Assembly: GCF_016745255.1 (NCBI RefSeq)
Contig: NZ_JADOEQ010000007.1
Location: 62,001-126,000, forward strand
Direction: 5' to 3'
DNA from: Enterococcus sp. BWR-S5
GTDB taxonomy: Bacteria; Bacillota; Bacilli; Lactobacillales; Enterococcaceae
DNA: 64,000 nt
This document shows positions 1-9,546 of this stretch, piece after piece. Position 1 is the stretch's first letter, and every line of letters begins with the position of its first letter. Under the pieces are notes generated by a model that was given only the letters and a program-made list of their open reading frames with translations, had not been told where the DNA came from and did no database searches. Made by a program: the position numbers and the translations under genes.

Positions 1-1736
1 GTCCTAAAAAACCGGAGGGCGTTGAAAATAAATCAGCGTATCTGGTCGGCGCAGGTCTTGCTTCTCTCTCTGCCGCTGCTTTTCTAATCAGAGATGGCCA
101 AATGAAAGGGGCAAATATCCACATTTTAGAGGAGCTGCCTATTTCAGGAGGAAGCTTGGATGGTATCTTAAATCCGACACGAGGCTTTATCATTCGTGGT
201 GGTCGGGAAATGGAAAACCATTTTGAATGTTTGTGGGACCTTTTTCGTTCTGTTCCCTCGCTTGAAGTTGAGGATGCCTCTGTTTTAGATGAGTTTTACT
301 GGTTGAATAAAGAAGACCCGAACTATTCTAAATGTCGAGCAATTGAAAACCGCGGCGAACGAATCCCTACGGATGGAAAATTCACCTTGTCTGATGCCTC
401 CGCACAGGAAATGGTGATACTGTTCTTGACAGCCGAAGACCAATTGCAGGACAAAAAAATCACGGATGTTTTTTCTGATGAATTTTTCGAATCAAACTTC
501 TGGTTGTATTGGTCTTCTATGTTTGCTTTTGAAAAATGGCACAGCGCAATGGAAATGCGTCGTTATATCATGCGTTTTATCCATCATATTGACGGCCTGC
601 CTGACCTGTCTGCCTTGAAATTCACCAAGTACAACCAATACGAATCATTGGTTCTGCCTTTGGTCAGCTATTTAGAAGACCATGGCGTTCATTTCCAATA
701 TGACACTGTTGTGAAAAATGTGTTGACTGATTCTACCGCCGGAAAAATCGTTGCCCGTACATTGGTGCTCGAAGTAGGTGGACAAGAACAACAGGTTGAT
801 TTGACTGAAAATGATTTAGTCTTTATTACAAACGGAAGTATCACAGAAAGTACAACTTACGGAGATAATGACCATCCAGCCCCTGTCAATCATGACCTAG
901 GCGGCAGCTGGTCACTATGGAAAAACATGGCCGCTCAAAATCCTGCATTTGGGAAACCGGAAAAATTCTGTGAAAATCTGCCGGAGGAAAGCTGGTTTGT
1001 ATCCGCAACAACAACGACTTTAGATGATAAGGTGGCTCCTTATATCGAAAAAATCAGTAAGCGTGATCCGTATGCCGGAAAAGTCGTTAGCGGTGGGATT
1101 GTTACCGTTAAAGATTCTAATTGGATGTTGAGCTACACCTTAAATCGGCAGCCGCACTTCAAAGCACAGCCAAAGGATCAGCTCGTTGTCTGGATCTACG
1201 GTTTGCTTTCAAACAAGCCTGGTAACTTTATCAAAAAGAGTATCACTGAATGTACAGGGAGTGAAATTGCACAAGAATGGCTGTATCATATGGGGGTACC
1301 TGTAGAAGAAATTGCAGACCTTGCCAACAATTCTTGTAGCACAATTCCATGCTATATGCCATACATTACCTCCTATTTCATGGCACGTGCAGAAGGTGAC
1401 CGTCCATTGGTTGTTCCGGAAGGCTCAAAAAATCTGGCCTTCATCGGTAACTTCAGCGAAACAGAAAGAGATACTGTCTTCACAACAGAATATTCTGTCC
1501 GTACTGCTATGGAAGCTGTTTACACCCTGTTGGATGTTGATAGAGGGGTTCCGGAAGTCTTCGCTTCTGCTTATGATGCTCGAACTCTTCTGAATTCTAC
1601 AGGACGGTTGCTGGATGGCAAGAAATTGAAAGATATCCGTGTGCCATGGCTAATTAAAATTCTTGAGAAAAAAGGCCTGCAAAAGCTGCAAGGTACAATG
1701 GTTCTTGAAATGCTGAAAGAGGCTGGCTTACTGTAA
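1..1736 (+). CDS. ohyA: Oleate hydratase, 5' end outside window
   Basis: FAD-dependent hydratase of the myosin-cross-reactive antigen (MCRA) family, which adds water to the double bond of unsaturated fatty acids such as oleate to give 10-hydroxy acids. The reading frame is open from base 3, so the true start is upstream. The visible N-terminus carries the dinucleotide-binding signature [15 protein letters not shown] (bases 39-83), followed by a family-typical GGSLDG (about base 150). The remaining ~570 residues fit the usual 560-590 residue size. It is a single gene ending in TAA just before a bidirectional terminator. In Gram-positive cocci the enzyme detoxifies host unsaturated fatty acids; that role here is inferred from the family. 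Confidence 0.93.
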   Translation, partial: PKKPEGVENKSAYLVGAGLASLSAAAFLIRDGQMKGANIHILEELPISGGSLDGILNPTRGFIIRGGREMENHFECLWDLFRSVPSLEVEDASVLDEFYWLNKEDPNYSKCRAIENRGERIPTDGKFTLSDASAQEMVILFLTAEDQLQDKKITDVFSDEFFESNFWLYWSSMFAFEKWHSAMEMRRYIMRFIHHIDGLPDLSALKFTKYNQYESLVLPLVSYLEDHGVHFQYDTVVKNVLTDSTAGKIVARTLVLEVGGQEQQVDLTENDLVFITNGSITESTTYGDNDHPAPVNHDLGGSWSLWKNMAAQNPAFGKPEKFCENLPEESWFVSATTTTLDDKVAPYIEKISKRDPYAGKVVSGGIVTVKDSNWMLSYTLNRQPHFKAQPKDQLVVWIYGLLSNKPGNFIKKSITECTGSEIAQEWLYHMGVPVEEIADLANNSCSTIPCYMPYITSYFMARAEGDRPLVVPEGSKNLAFIGNFSETERDTVFTTEYSVRTAMEAVYTLLDVDRGVPEVFASAYDARTLLNSTGRLLDGKKLKDIRVPWLIKILEKKGLQKLQGTMVLEMLKEAGLL

Positions 1737-1773
1737 CTGCCAGACCTCTGCTTCACTGGAAATACCACAAGCT

Positions 1774-1822
1774 GAAAGACCACCGCTGCTCAAATAGTAA
1801 GCAGCGGTGGTCTTTCATGTTT
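1774..1822. terminator. Bidirectional terminator between ohyA and efaA
   Basis: A 17-bp perfect inverted repeat (GAAAGACCACCGCTGCT, 1774-1790, and its complement 1800-1816) with a 9-nt loop. It is placed to end both the plus-strand hydratase gene and the minus-strand metal transporter operon. Confidence 0.85.
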
Positions 1823-1856
1823 TTAAACAAATGTGCTGAGGGTGTAACACAGAATA

Positions 1857-2804
1857 CTACTGGGACAGCCCTTCATGAATTTTCTCCAGATTCCATTTCA
1901 TCATTGTATAATAGCTGTCTCCATCCTCACCTTTTTCAGCAACTGAATCGGTAAAAATTTTGCTATAAATAGGTAAGTCTGCTTCTTTAGAAAGCCGCTC
2001 CATGCTGCGGGCATCGACAGAAGTCTCTACAAATAACGACGGTACATCAGAGGATTTAACTGTATCGATGATGGTTTTCATCTGCTCCGGTGTCCCTTGA
2101 CTTTCTGTATTAATCTCCCAAATATAAGCAGCGGTCAGACCATAGGCTTTCGAAAAGTATTTAAAAGCTCCTTCACTGGTTACCAACAGCCTCTTCTCTT
2201 CAGGTATATCCGAAAATTCTGCTTTTGCTGTTTGATCCAGCTCCTTCAGCTTCTCTGTGTATGCTTCACTATTTTCCAGGTATTTTTCCTTATTTTCAAG
2301 GTCCTTTTCAGCAAATATTCGGGCAATTTCTTCACTGTAGGCAATGCCATTAGAAATATCCAGCCATGCATGAGGGTCCTCGGTATGACTGCTTTCTTGA
2401 TTGGACAAATACATAGGTGTCACTGTTCGACTGACTGCGAAGTAATCGGTATTCTCTTTTTTTCCTGCTGTGTCCATCAGCTTTTCAAACCAGCCATTAC
2501 CGGTTTCCAAGTTTAGCCCGTTGTACAGCACAACATCCGCTTCACTCGCTTTTTGTATATCCTGCGGCAATGGCTCATATTCGTGAGGATCGGTTCCTAC
2601 AGGAACAATACTGTGAAGGGCAATCAGCTCTCCTCCTATTTCCTTTGCCATATCTGCAATAATCGAATTTGTAGCCACAACCTGCAGCTTCTCCTCTGAA
2701 CTATTTTCTCCAGATGCATCGGTTTTCGACTGACCTGAGCCGCAAGCAGCCAATAAAACCAGACTCGCAGCGGCTGCTAAAAGTATACTTAGTTTACGCT
2801 TCAT
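1857..2804 (-). CDS. efaA: Manganese ABC transporter substrate-binding lipoprotein (EfaA/PsaA type)
   Basis: Surface lipoprotein that captures Mn(II) for the EfaBC transporter. A basic, hydrophobic signal peptide ends in lipobox LLAAC (about residues 17-21), so the mature protein is lipid-anchored. Cluster A-I binding-protein motifs are present: DPHEYEPLP near residue 74, DPHAWLD near 145, SEGAFKYF near 212 and VETSVDARSM near 262; they supply the His, His, Glu and Asp metal ligands of the PsaA subfamily. There is no His-rich loop, unlike the zinc-type AdcA at 20866-21825, which favours manganese. It is the last gene of a three-gene operon; its start overlaps the permease stop by 11 nt. The EfaA/PsaA/MntC assignment rests on motifs and operon structure; metal specificity is inferred. 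Confidence 0.9.
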   Translation of the reverse strand: MKRKLSILLAAAASLVLLAACGSGQSKTDASGENSSEEKLQVVATNSIIADMAKEIGGELIALHSIVPVGTDPHEYEPLPQDIQKASEADVVLYNGLNLETGNGWFEKLMDTAGKKENTDYFAVSRTVTPMYLSNQESSHTEDPHAWLDISNGIAYSEEIARIFAEKDLENKEKYLENSEAYTEKLKELDQTAKAEFSDIPEEKRLLVTSEGAFKYFSKAYGLTAAYIWEINTESQGTPEQMKTIIDTVKSSDVPSLFVETSVDARSMERLSKEADLPIYSKIFTDSVAEKGEDGDSYYTMMKWNLEKIHEGLSQ

Positions 2805-3648
2805 GATGTATATTCCTCCTTAAATCAAAAATAAGTCCTTTCGTCGGCGAGAATAGAAAGGCTGCGATAAAAAATACGGCAGCTGCCAAAACAATCGTTG
2901 CCCCTGATGGAAGATTGTAGCTATAGCTGAAAAATAAGCCAATCACCGCACTCAGCATGCCGAACATACTTGCCAAGCCAATCATTCTAGGCAGACTGTT
3001 TGTCAGCTGATAGGCTGTTGCTGCCGGCGTAATCAACATGGCGATAACCAAAATCGTACCAACCGTCTGCAACGAAGTCACAGCCACCAAGGTTAGCAAA
3101 AACATAAGCATATAGTTAATCCCCACGACATTCATTCCATAAGATTGCGCAACCACCGGATCAAAGGAGGTCAGCTTCAATTCTTTATAGAACAGGAACA
3201 CCAGCGTCAACACAATGACTCCGACAATCACCGTCAGCAGCATATCAGAATCTCGGACAGCCAATACATTTCCAAATAATATGTGGTACAAATCGGTAGA
3301 GCTTCTCGCAAAGGAAATCAAGATAATCCCCAAAGCGAAGAACGAGCTGAATACAATTCCGATTGCCGTATCATTCTTTAGCCTGCTGTTTTTGGTAACA
3401 AAGCCAATCAGGCCTGCAGAAACAATCCCAAACAGTGTTGCCCCGATAATATAGCTGGTTCCCAGCATGTAAGACATCGCTACTCCCGGAAGAACCGCAT
3501 GGGAAATGGCATCCCCCATCAAGGACATTCCTCTTAAAATGATGAAAGAGCCGATGACACCTGCTACAATTCCTACAATCACTGAAGTAAACAAGGCGTT
3601 TTGCAAAAATTGGTACTTCATCAACCCATCAATGAATTCATTAATCAT
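2794..3648 (-). CDS. efaB: Manganese ABC transporter permease
   Basis: Integral membrane subunit of the ABC-3 family (ZnuB/MntB/PsaC) that passes the metal through the membrane. Many hydrophobic segments follow a short cytoplasmic N-terminus. The family segment GDAISHAVLPGVAMSY appears near residue 60. I start it at the ATG at 3648 (MINEFIDGL), 284 residues: this codon follows GGGGGAG at good spacing and overlaps the ATPase stop by 8 nt. A longer reading frame to 3693 lies wholly inside the ATPase gene and has no such site. Translational coupling to both neighbours is likely. Confidence 0.92.
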   Translation of the reverse strand: MINEFIDGLMKYQFLQNALFTSVIVGIVAGVIGSFIILRGMSLMGDAISHAVLPGVAMSYMLGTSYIIGATLFGIVSAGLIGFVTKNSRLKNDTAIGIVFSSFFALGIILISFARSSTDLYHILFGNVLAVRDSDMLLTVIVGVIVLTLVFLFYKELKLTSFDPVVAQSYGMNVVGINYMLMFLLTLVAVTSLQTVGTILVIAMLITPAATAYQLTNSLPRMIGLASMFGMLSAVIGLFFSYSYNLPSGATIVLAAAVFFIAAFLFSPTKGLIFDLRRNIHHEA

Positions 3649-4390
3649 TTTTTCTCTCCCCCATTCGCAACATCTCAGTAATTTCTTCACCATATCCTCT
3701 TTGTAAATTTTCAGCGGTAAAGGTCTGCGCTACCTCTCCATAGGCAATCACCTGTTTGTTCAATAAGACAAGATCATCGAAATAATCGTTCACCTTATGC
3801 AAATCATGATGAACAATGACAATTGATTTTCCTTCATTGCGAAGCTGCTTCAGCAAATCAATAATCGTTCGCTCACTGGAGGCATCAATACCGACAAAGG
3901 GTTCGTCCAGAAAGAACCAGTCTGCCTCCTGCGCTAATGCTCTGGCTATGAATACCCGCTGCAGCTGACCGCCGGATAATTCCCCAATCTGTCGCTTGGC
4001 AAACTCAGTCATACCAACTTTTTCAAGGCAATGCCATGCCAGTTCCTTTTCTTTCTTTCCCGGTCTGCGAATCAATCCGACCTTAGGATATGTTCCTAAG
4101 AGAACAACACCAAACACATCAATAGGAAAAGATAAATCTGCATTCTGGCGTTGCTCAACATACGCAACGCGTTTCTGATTATTCTTCAAGGGCTGATTCA
4201 AATAAGTGACATCACCACTGCTTTTCGCAATCAAGCCTAGCGCCGCCTTCATTAAGGTCGACTTTCCCGCACCATTTGGCCCGATAATTCCGGTTAGCTT
4301 CTTCTCTCTTAACACTAAATCAACTGCTTGAATTGCTTGCTTCCCCTGATAAGCAACAGAAAGATTGTCAATCCATATATTGTTGTTCAT
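3641..4390 (-). CDS. efaC: Manganese ABC transporter ATP-binding protein
   Basis: Cytoplasmic ATPase that powers metal import with EfaB and EfaA. At 249 residues it has normal length. Visible motifs are Walker A GPNGAGKST (about residues 37-45), signature LSGGQ (about 139), Walker B WFFLDEP (about 158) and a switch histidine in IVHHD. It is the first gene of the operon efaC-efaB-efaA on the minus strand. A consensus promoter and a 14-bp DtxR/MntR-like palindrome lie directly upstream, so manganese-dependent repression of the operon is likely. Confidence 0.92.
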   Translation of the reverse strand: MNNNIWIDNLSVAYQGKQAIQAVDLVLREKKLTGIIGPNGAGKSTLMKAALGLIAKSSGDVTYLNQPLKNNQKRVAYVEQRQNADLSFPIDVFGVVLLGTYPKVGLIRRPGKKEKELAWHCLEKVGMTEFAKRQIGELSGGQLQRVFIARALAQEADWFFLDEPFVGIDASSERTIIDLLKQLRNEGKSIVIVHHDLHKVNDYFDDLVLLNKQVIAYGEVAQTFTAENLQRGYGEEITEMLRMGERKND

Positions 4391-4428
4391 TCTAAAACAC
4401 CTCGATTTAAGTATATCTACTATTATTT

Positions 4429-4481
4429 TTAGGTTAACCTAACTTTTTTATAAATTATACCTTAATAGATAAAAATGTCAA
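4429..4481 (-). promoter_or_regulatory. efaCBA promoter with DtxR/MntR-like operator
   Basis: Read on the minus strand, TTGACA (4476-4481) and TATAAT (4454-4459) are separated by 16 bp. A perfect 14-bp palindrome TTAGGTTAACCTAA (4429-4442) lies just downstream of the -10, near the expected transcription start. Its sequence resembles the DtxR-family core operator. A metal-responsive repressor such as MntR/EfaR would block transcription here when manganese is sufficient. Sites are seen directly; the regulator is inferred. Confidence 0.8.
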
Positions 4482-4553
4482 ATCAGACCTCTCAAAATTT
4501 AAGTTGACTGCCAATCCCCCTCACTGTTTTCGATAAGAAAAGCTAATCGAGCT

Positions 4554-4585
4554 TGTGAAGCTAGACAACCTCCTGATGATTCCCT
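4554..4585. repeat. Copy A of a dispersed 32-bp sequence
   Basis: This intergenic segment matches 40812-40843 at 28 of 32 positions, beginning with the shared 15-mer TGTGAAGCTAGACAA and ending GATTCCCT. The 408-bp gap 4391-4798 otherwise holds only the efa promoter and the leader of the nucleotidase gene. I do not recognise the element. Confidence 0.55.
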
Positions 4586-4798
4586 GTTAGTAAAAAAACA
4601 GATATCTAAATTTCTTCAAGCAAAAATTCAAGGACAAAAAATGATTTTTATTACAAACCATTACACTCTCCAGCTAATAAGAATCTCTCCATATCACATA
4701 CTTTTTTTGATAAAACAACAAAATAGTGTTTAGAAAACGCTATATTTTTGTTAAAATGACTCTGTAATGAAAAAAACTCATGAAGGAGCGTTTGTTTT

Positions 4799-7700
4799 GT
4801 GAAAAAGATAGGGAATAAGAAGTTCAGACACATTCTTCAATTACTCACTGCCTCGACACTGCTGCTGGGCGGAATGACAACAACAGCACTTGCTGAAGAA
4901 GGCGATTCCGTTCAAAAAACCGCTGTAAACTCTCAGACATTAACCATTCTGGGAACCTCTGATGTTCATGGTCAGCTATGGAATTGGTCCTACGAGGACG
5001 ATAAGGCTGCTGCAGTCGGACTTTCTCAGGTAAGTACCGTTGTTAAAAATGTTCGGACAGAAAATCCGAATGGCACCATCTTGATCGATAATGGGGATAT
5101 GGTTCAAGGAACGATTTTAACAGACGACCTGTACAACAAAGAACCGCTAATCAGCGAACCCCATCCAATGATTAAGGCGATGAATGAAATCAAATACGAT
5201 GCCATGGTACTGGGGAACCATGAATTCAACTTTGGTTTGGACTTAATCAGTAAGATTAAATCCGAAGCGAATTTTCCGATTCTATCGGCAAATACGTATT
5301 TAAAAGGCACAGAAAACCGTTATGTCGGTGGAACAACGTTGAAGGAAATCGACCTTGATGGGGATAAGGTAACTGATGTTACTGTCGGTATCATTGGACT
5401 GACTACACCGCACATTCCAAAATGGGATGGTGCCAAAGTCGACAGTCTTGATTTCAAAGCCTTACAATCAGAAGCTGAAAAAGCAGTTGCTGAGCTGGAG
5501 GGTAGTGCAGATATCGTTGTTGCTTCTATCCACGCCGGAAGAGCAGACAGTGATCCAGCTGCCAGCGCAGACCAAGTAATCAACAATGTTGCAGGAATCG
5601 ATGCCTATATCCTTGGACATGACCATCGTTCTTTTGCCGAACAAATCAAGAGTCCTAGTGCAAGTGGCACGACAGCTGTCGGTGCACCCAAAGATACTGG
5701 TATCGAAATGGTCCGTATCGATCTAGATATCGAAAAAGTGAATGGCGAATGGGAAGTGAAAAACAGCACACCTTCGATCATTGACACAACGAAGGTTGAA
5801 GCGGATAAAGAGTTGAAGGCGGCAACCGAAACCTACCACAATACAACACGTGAATTCATCTCTGAAACAATCGGTACTGCGACTGACAGCTTCTTACCAA
5901 AAGAAGAAGTGGCAGGAATTCCTGAAGCTCAACTGCAGCCGACAGCCATGATTTCTCTTATCAATAACGTACAGAGAAAATTCACAGGCGCTCAGCTTGC
6001 TGCTTCTGCACTTTTCAAAGCAGACAGTAAACTGGAAAAAGGAAATATCTCTTATTCAAACGTTTTTGATATTTACAAATACCCAAATACCTTAGTCAGT
6101 GTCAACATTACCGGTGCAAACCTGCTGACTTATATGGAAAATCAGGCAAAATACTACAATACGCCTGAGGCAGAAGATTTAACCATCAGCTTTAACGATT
6201 CGATTCGTGTATACAATTACGATATCTTCTCTGGTGTTGATTACAAAATCGATATCTCCAAGCCTGAAGGGGAACGAATTATCAACCCAACAATTGAGGG
6301 AAAAGCTGTTGATCCTGCCGCAAACTATACCATTGCGATGAACAACTATCGCTACGAAGGCTTGTTGGCAGCAGGTATTGTCACAGAAGAGCCAATCGTA
6401 TCTACTGACCCTGAAACACTGCGTGGATTTATTGCACAGTACATCAAGGAAAAAGGCACGCTTGATCCGGAAAAAGAAATCGAGCGTAACTGGGAAGTCA
6501 TTGGATATAATTTCGATGAAGACTGGCGGGCACTGGCTGTTGAGCTGGTGAACAATGGAACACTCAAAACCACTCCGTCAGCTGATGGCAGAACGCCAAA
6601 CGTCAAAGCCATCACAAAACAGGATGTGAAGGATGCCGGCTTCCAACCAACAACTGTGAATATCATGCATACAAATGATATCCATGGACGTTTAGAAGCA
6701 GCGGATGGTGTGTTGGGAATGGCACGTCTAAAAACCTTTAAAGACCTGAAAAACCCTGCCCTGATGATTGATGTCGGTGACGCTTTCCAAGGTCTGCCAA
6801 TCTCTAATTTCTCTGAAGGAATGGACATGGTCGAAATCATGAACGAAGTCGGCTATGATGCAATGGCTGTCGGAAATCACGAATTTGATTTTGGCTTGGA
6901 ACGGACACTGGCCTACAAGGACAGCTTGAATTTCCCACTCTTATCTAACAACACTTACAAGGACGGAAAGCTTATTTTCGAACCTTATACTATTATTGAA
7001 AAAGACGGGAAAAAATTTGCCGTAATCGGGGTAACCACTCCGGAAACAGCGACGAAAACTCATCCGAACAACGTGGTTGGTGTAACCTTTGCTGACCCAA
7101 TCGAAGAAACGAAAAAAGTTGTCACCGCTCTTAAAGATGGAGATGAAGCGATTGATGCCTTCATCATTGCGGGGCATCTTGGTATTGATGCAACGACACC
7201 AAACGAATGGCGCGGCGATACCTTGGCCGAAGCCATGAGTAAAGCCTTCCCAGACCTGAACATGGTCGTATTGGACGGACATTCGCACACCGCTGTTGAT
7301 GGTGGAAAAATGTATGGGAATGTTCTCTATACACAAACCGGGAACTACCTAAATAATGTTGGCTTGGTAAAAATTGACTTGAATGATACAACGAAGAAAT
7401 CAGCGACATTAACTAAAGCAGCGGATTTAGCTGAATTGGAAGAAAATGCAGCTGTAAAAGCCTTGGTTGATGCAGCCAAAGCGAAGTTTGATAAATGGGG
7501 ATCGAAAGTCGTTATCGAAAACAATCCTTACCTGTTCAACGGCGAGCGTGAAAATGTTCGTACCAGAGAAACCAACCTTGGTAACTTGGTTGGAGATGCC
7601 ATGATGAACTATGGACAAACAGGCTTCAGTGAACCAACTGACTTTGCCGTAACAAACGGCGGCGGTCTGCGTGCCAATATCGAACCAGGTGCTGTAACGT

Positions 7701-8485
7701 TAGGCGACATCATTGCGGTATTGCCTTTTGGAAACAGTATTTCTCAAATCAAAGTTACCGGAGCTCAAGTCAAAGAGATGTTTGAAATGTCTCTTCGCTC
7801 ATTTGCTCAAAAAGACGAGAATGGCAACATCATTCTTGATGATTATGGACAGCCAAAACTTGGCGCAAATGGTGGTTTCCTTCATGTTTCCAGCTCTATT
7901 CGTGTCTACTATGACTCCACAAAACAGGGAACATTACTGGTGAAGGACGAAGGAAATGACACAGATAAAACCATTGTCGGAAACCGTGTTCTTTCTGTTG
8001 AAATACAGAACAAAGAAACAGGAAAATTCGAAGCTATCAAAGATGATGCTAGCTACAACATGGCAACCAATGATTTCCTTGCTGCAGGCGGTGACGGATA
8101 CAATATGCTGGGCGGAGAAAGAGAAGAAGGACCCTCTCTTGATACTGTTCTAATCGATCACTTGCAACAAGCGGCAACAATCCGTGTGTTGGATGCTGCA
8201 ACCAACATTGACCTAAGTCAATACGAAGAACAGTTCCCAGGCAAACGAATCGTTTCAATTGCTGAAGCTGACTTCAATAAGATTCCCGGCGATGGCGACG
8301 GAACAAAAGATTCCGGAACAGATGACAGCACAACCGGCAGCCAAGATAAAAATACTGACAAAACGGCCGGAGGCAACTATCCAAAGACAGGGGAACGAAT
8401 CGTTTCTTACCTAGGTATCGGATTATTAGCTGCCGGAACTGCAGGCGCAGGTTTCTACCTGTATAACCAAAGAAAAGTATCTTAG
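4799..8485 (+). CDS. yfkN: Cell-wall-anchored tandem 2',3'-cyclic phosphodiesterase / 5'-nucleotidase (YfkN-like)
   Basis: Large surface enzyme (1228 residues) expected to hydrolyse extracellular cyclic nucleotides, 3'- and 5'-nucleotides and release phosphate and nucleosides. It has a signal peptide (residues 1-33) and two complete metallophosphoesterase/5'-nucleotidase units. Unit 1 has SDVHGQ (about 54), DNGDMVQG, GNHEFNFG and GHDHRSF, with a CpdB-like C-terminal part. Unit 2 has HTNDIHGR (about 624), DVGDAFQG, GNHEFDFG, DGHSHT and the UshA-like TNGGGLRANI and AAGGDGYN. The C-terminus is a sortase signal, YPKTG (about 1194-1198) plus a hydrophobic stretch and basic tail; position 1 is Tyr instead of Leu. 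The start is GTG, 10 nt after AAGGAG; no in-frame ATG fits. Bacillus YfkN has the same architecture. It is monocistronic. Confidence 0.9.
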   Translation: MKKIGNKKFRHILQLLTASTLLLGGMTTTALAEEGDSVQKTAVNSQTLTILGTSDVHGQLWNWSYEDDKAAAVGLSQVSTVVKNVRTENPNGTILIDNGDMVQGTILTDDLYNKEPLISEPHPMIKAMNEIKYDAMVLGNHEFNFGLDLISKIKSEANFPILSANTYLKGTENRYVGGTTLKEIDLDGDKVTDVTVGIIGLTTPHIPKWDGAKVDSLDFKALQSEAEKAVAELEGSADIVVASIHAGRADSDPAASADQVINNVAGIDAYILGHDHRSFAEQIKSPSASGTTAVGAPKDTGIEMVRIDLDIEKVNGEWEVKNSTPSIIDTTKVEADKELKAATETYHNTTREFISETIGTATDSFLPKEEVAGIPEAQLQPTAMISLINNVQRKFTGAQLAASALFKADSKLEKGNISYSNVFDIYKYPNTLVSVNITGANLLTYMENQAKYYNTPEAEDLTISFNDSIRVYNYDIFSGVDYKIDISKPEGERIINPTIEGKAVDPAANYTIAMNNYRYEGLLAAGIVTEEPIVSTDPETLRGFIAQYIKEKGTLDPEKEIERNWEVIGYNFDEDWRALAVELVNNGTLKTTPSADGRTPNVKAITKQDVKDAGFQPTTVNIMHTNDIHGRLEAADGVLGMARLKTFKDLKNPALMIDVGDAFQGLPISNFSEGMDMVEIMNEVGYDAMAVGNHEFDFGLERTLAYKDSLNFPLLSNNTYKDGKLIFEPYTIIEKDGKKFAVIGVTTPETATKTHPNNVVGVTFADPIEETKKVVTALKDGDEAIDAFIIAGHLGIDATTPNEWRGDTLAEAMSKAFPDLNMVVLDGHSHTAVDGGKMYGNVLYTQTGNYLNNVGLVKIDLNDTTKKSATLTKAADLAELEENAAVKALVDAAKAKFDKWGSKVVIENNPYLFNGERENVRTRETNLGNLVGDAMMNYGQTGFSEPTDFAVTNGGGLRANIEPGAVTLGDIIAVLPFGNSISQIKVTGAQVKEMFEMSLRSFAQKDENGNIILDDYGQPKLGANGGFLHVSSSIRVYYDSTKQGTLLVKDEGNDTDKTIVGNRVLSVEIQNKETGKFEAIKDDASYNMATNDFLAAGGDGYNMLGGEREEGPSLDTVLIDHLQQAATIRVLDAATNIDLSQYEEQFPGKRIVSIAEADFNKIPGDGDGTKDSGTDDSTTGSQDKNTDKTAGGNYPKTGERIVSYLGIGLLAAGTAGAGFYLYNQRKVS

Positions 8486-8640
8486 GCAGCTAGAAAAACA
8501 GCCCAAGTATACTGGTTTGTATCGAAAATCACAGCGAAGCGAAAATTGTAGATACACTTTTTTCAGCAATCGTTACACATGTTCGCTGAAGACAGTTTAG
8601 TTTATCGCTGAGTGAACGGAACAGACAATCCAGTCTAATC

Positions 8641-8692
8641 AAAAACACCGGTGAAAATTTTCCTCTAAGGAATTTTTCACCGGTGTTTTTTT
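8641..8692. terminator. Bidirectional terminator
   Basis: A strong inverted repeat around ACACCGGTGAAAATT (8645-8659) pairs with AATTTTTCACCGGTGT (8671-8686), with A/T runs on both sides. It ends the plus-strand nucleotidase gene and the minus-strand gene at 8713. The 8486-8640 stretch before it holds only short imperfect hairpins. Confidence 0.85.
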
Positions 8693-8712
8693 GCAATATA
8701 GCCACACAATTA

Positions 8713-9513
8713 TCAATGACTGGCTAAAGACAGCCTTCTCTTCCAGCTCCATAAACGCCATTTTTTCCAAAGCGTTTTTTTCTGTGCCTTTTTTAACATT
8801 TCAGGAAGAAGTCTTCTGCAAAAGAACTCTTCTTTTGTCACCTCATGCAGCTTCAATACTCCATAAATCTGCTGTGCTGCCAACCGCTCCAAAACAAAGC
8901 CGTTGCGATTACCCATTAATAAAACATTGTGTATCCATACCGATATTGTATCATCTTCTAAATAACGAGAAAGATCAGGATCATGCTTTAGCAAAACAAA
9001 CAGGCTCTCATAGCCATTAGGAGAATTGGCAAAATAATTATCCAGTGTTTGGAATAAGTCTGTTTGAAACATAGCCAGTCGTTCATGATTAAACAACACT
9101 TCCTCTTGCCAGGCCTTGCATTTTACAGCACCTTCTCTATCCTTTACCAGAAAATAGTAATAGTCCTCTTCGTCTGCACTTAGATATTTTTCCAGCTGGG
9201 TCAAAATTAGTACAAGCTGCTTTTGACTAAATACAGCATCGTTGAACGTCTTCATTTGCTTTACATAAACATTCCTAAATCCTTCAATAACATGCATTGT
9301 TACCTTCTTATATTCCAATTGTATTAGGCAGTACACTTGCTCAAGAAAATAAGGGGTACAGGCAATGGCAGCAAAACTTTCTTCATAAGCCAACCCTTCT
9401 ATTTCTTCTCTGCTGCCTGTTTCAAGTATATCCGTAATTTTTCCCAGATAGTAGTCAACGGTCTCCAAATACAACTGATTATCCATTGCCGTTTTTTCTT
9501 GTAAATTTCCCAA
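8713..9513 (-). CDS. Unrecognised cytoplasmic helical protein
   Basis: A 266-residue protein with no recognisable domain. It is rich in Leu, Glu, Tyr and Lys, apparently all helical, with no signal peptide or membrane segment, and ends in a very basic Trp-rich tail (KKTLWKKWRLWSWKRR, about residues 245-260) that could contact membrane or nucleic acid. The start is probably TTG at 9511-9513, 9 nt after AAAGGAG; an internal ATG at 9486 is the alternative. It follows the membrane protein gene 9547-10917 by 33 nt on the same strand, so the two are probably co-transcribed. Function unknown. Confidence 0.75.
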   Translation of the reverse strand: MGNLQEKTAMDNQLYLETVDYYLGKITDILETGSREEIEGLAYEESFAAIACTPYFLEQVYCLIQLEYKKVTMHVIEGFRNVYVKQMKTFNDAVFSQKQLVLILTQLEKYLSADEEDYYYFLVKDREGAVKCKAWQEEVLFNHERLAMFQTDLFQTLDNYFANSPNGYESLFVLLKHDPDLSRYLEDDTISVWIHNVLLMGNRNGFVLERLAAQQIYGVLKLHEVTKEEFFCRRLLPEMLKKAQKKTLWKKWRLWSWKRRLSLASH

Positions 9514-9546
9514 CTTTCCCTACTCCTTTTATTCATTTTCCATTTA

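Noticed and set aside
6352-7409. Minus-strand frames inside the nucleotidase gene
   Set aside because: Several overlapping frames opposite strongly conserved phosphoesterase motifs; shadows.
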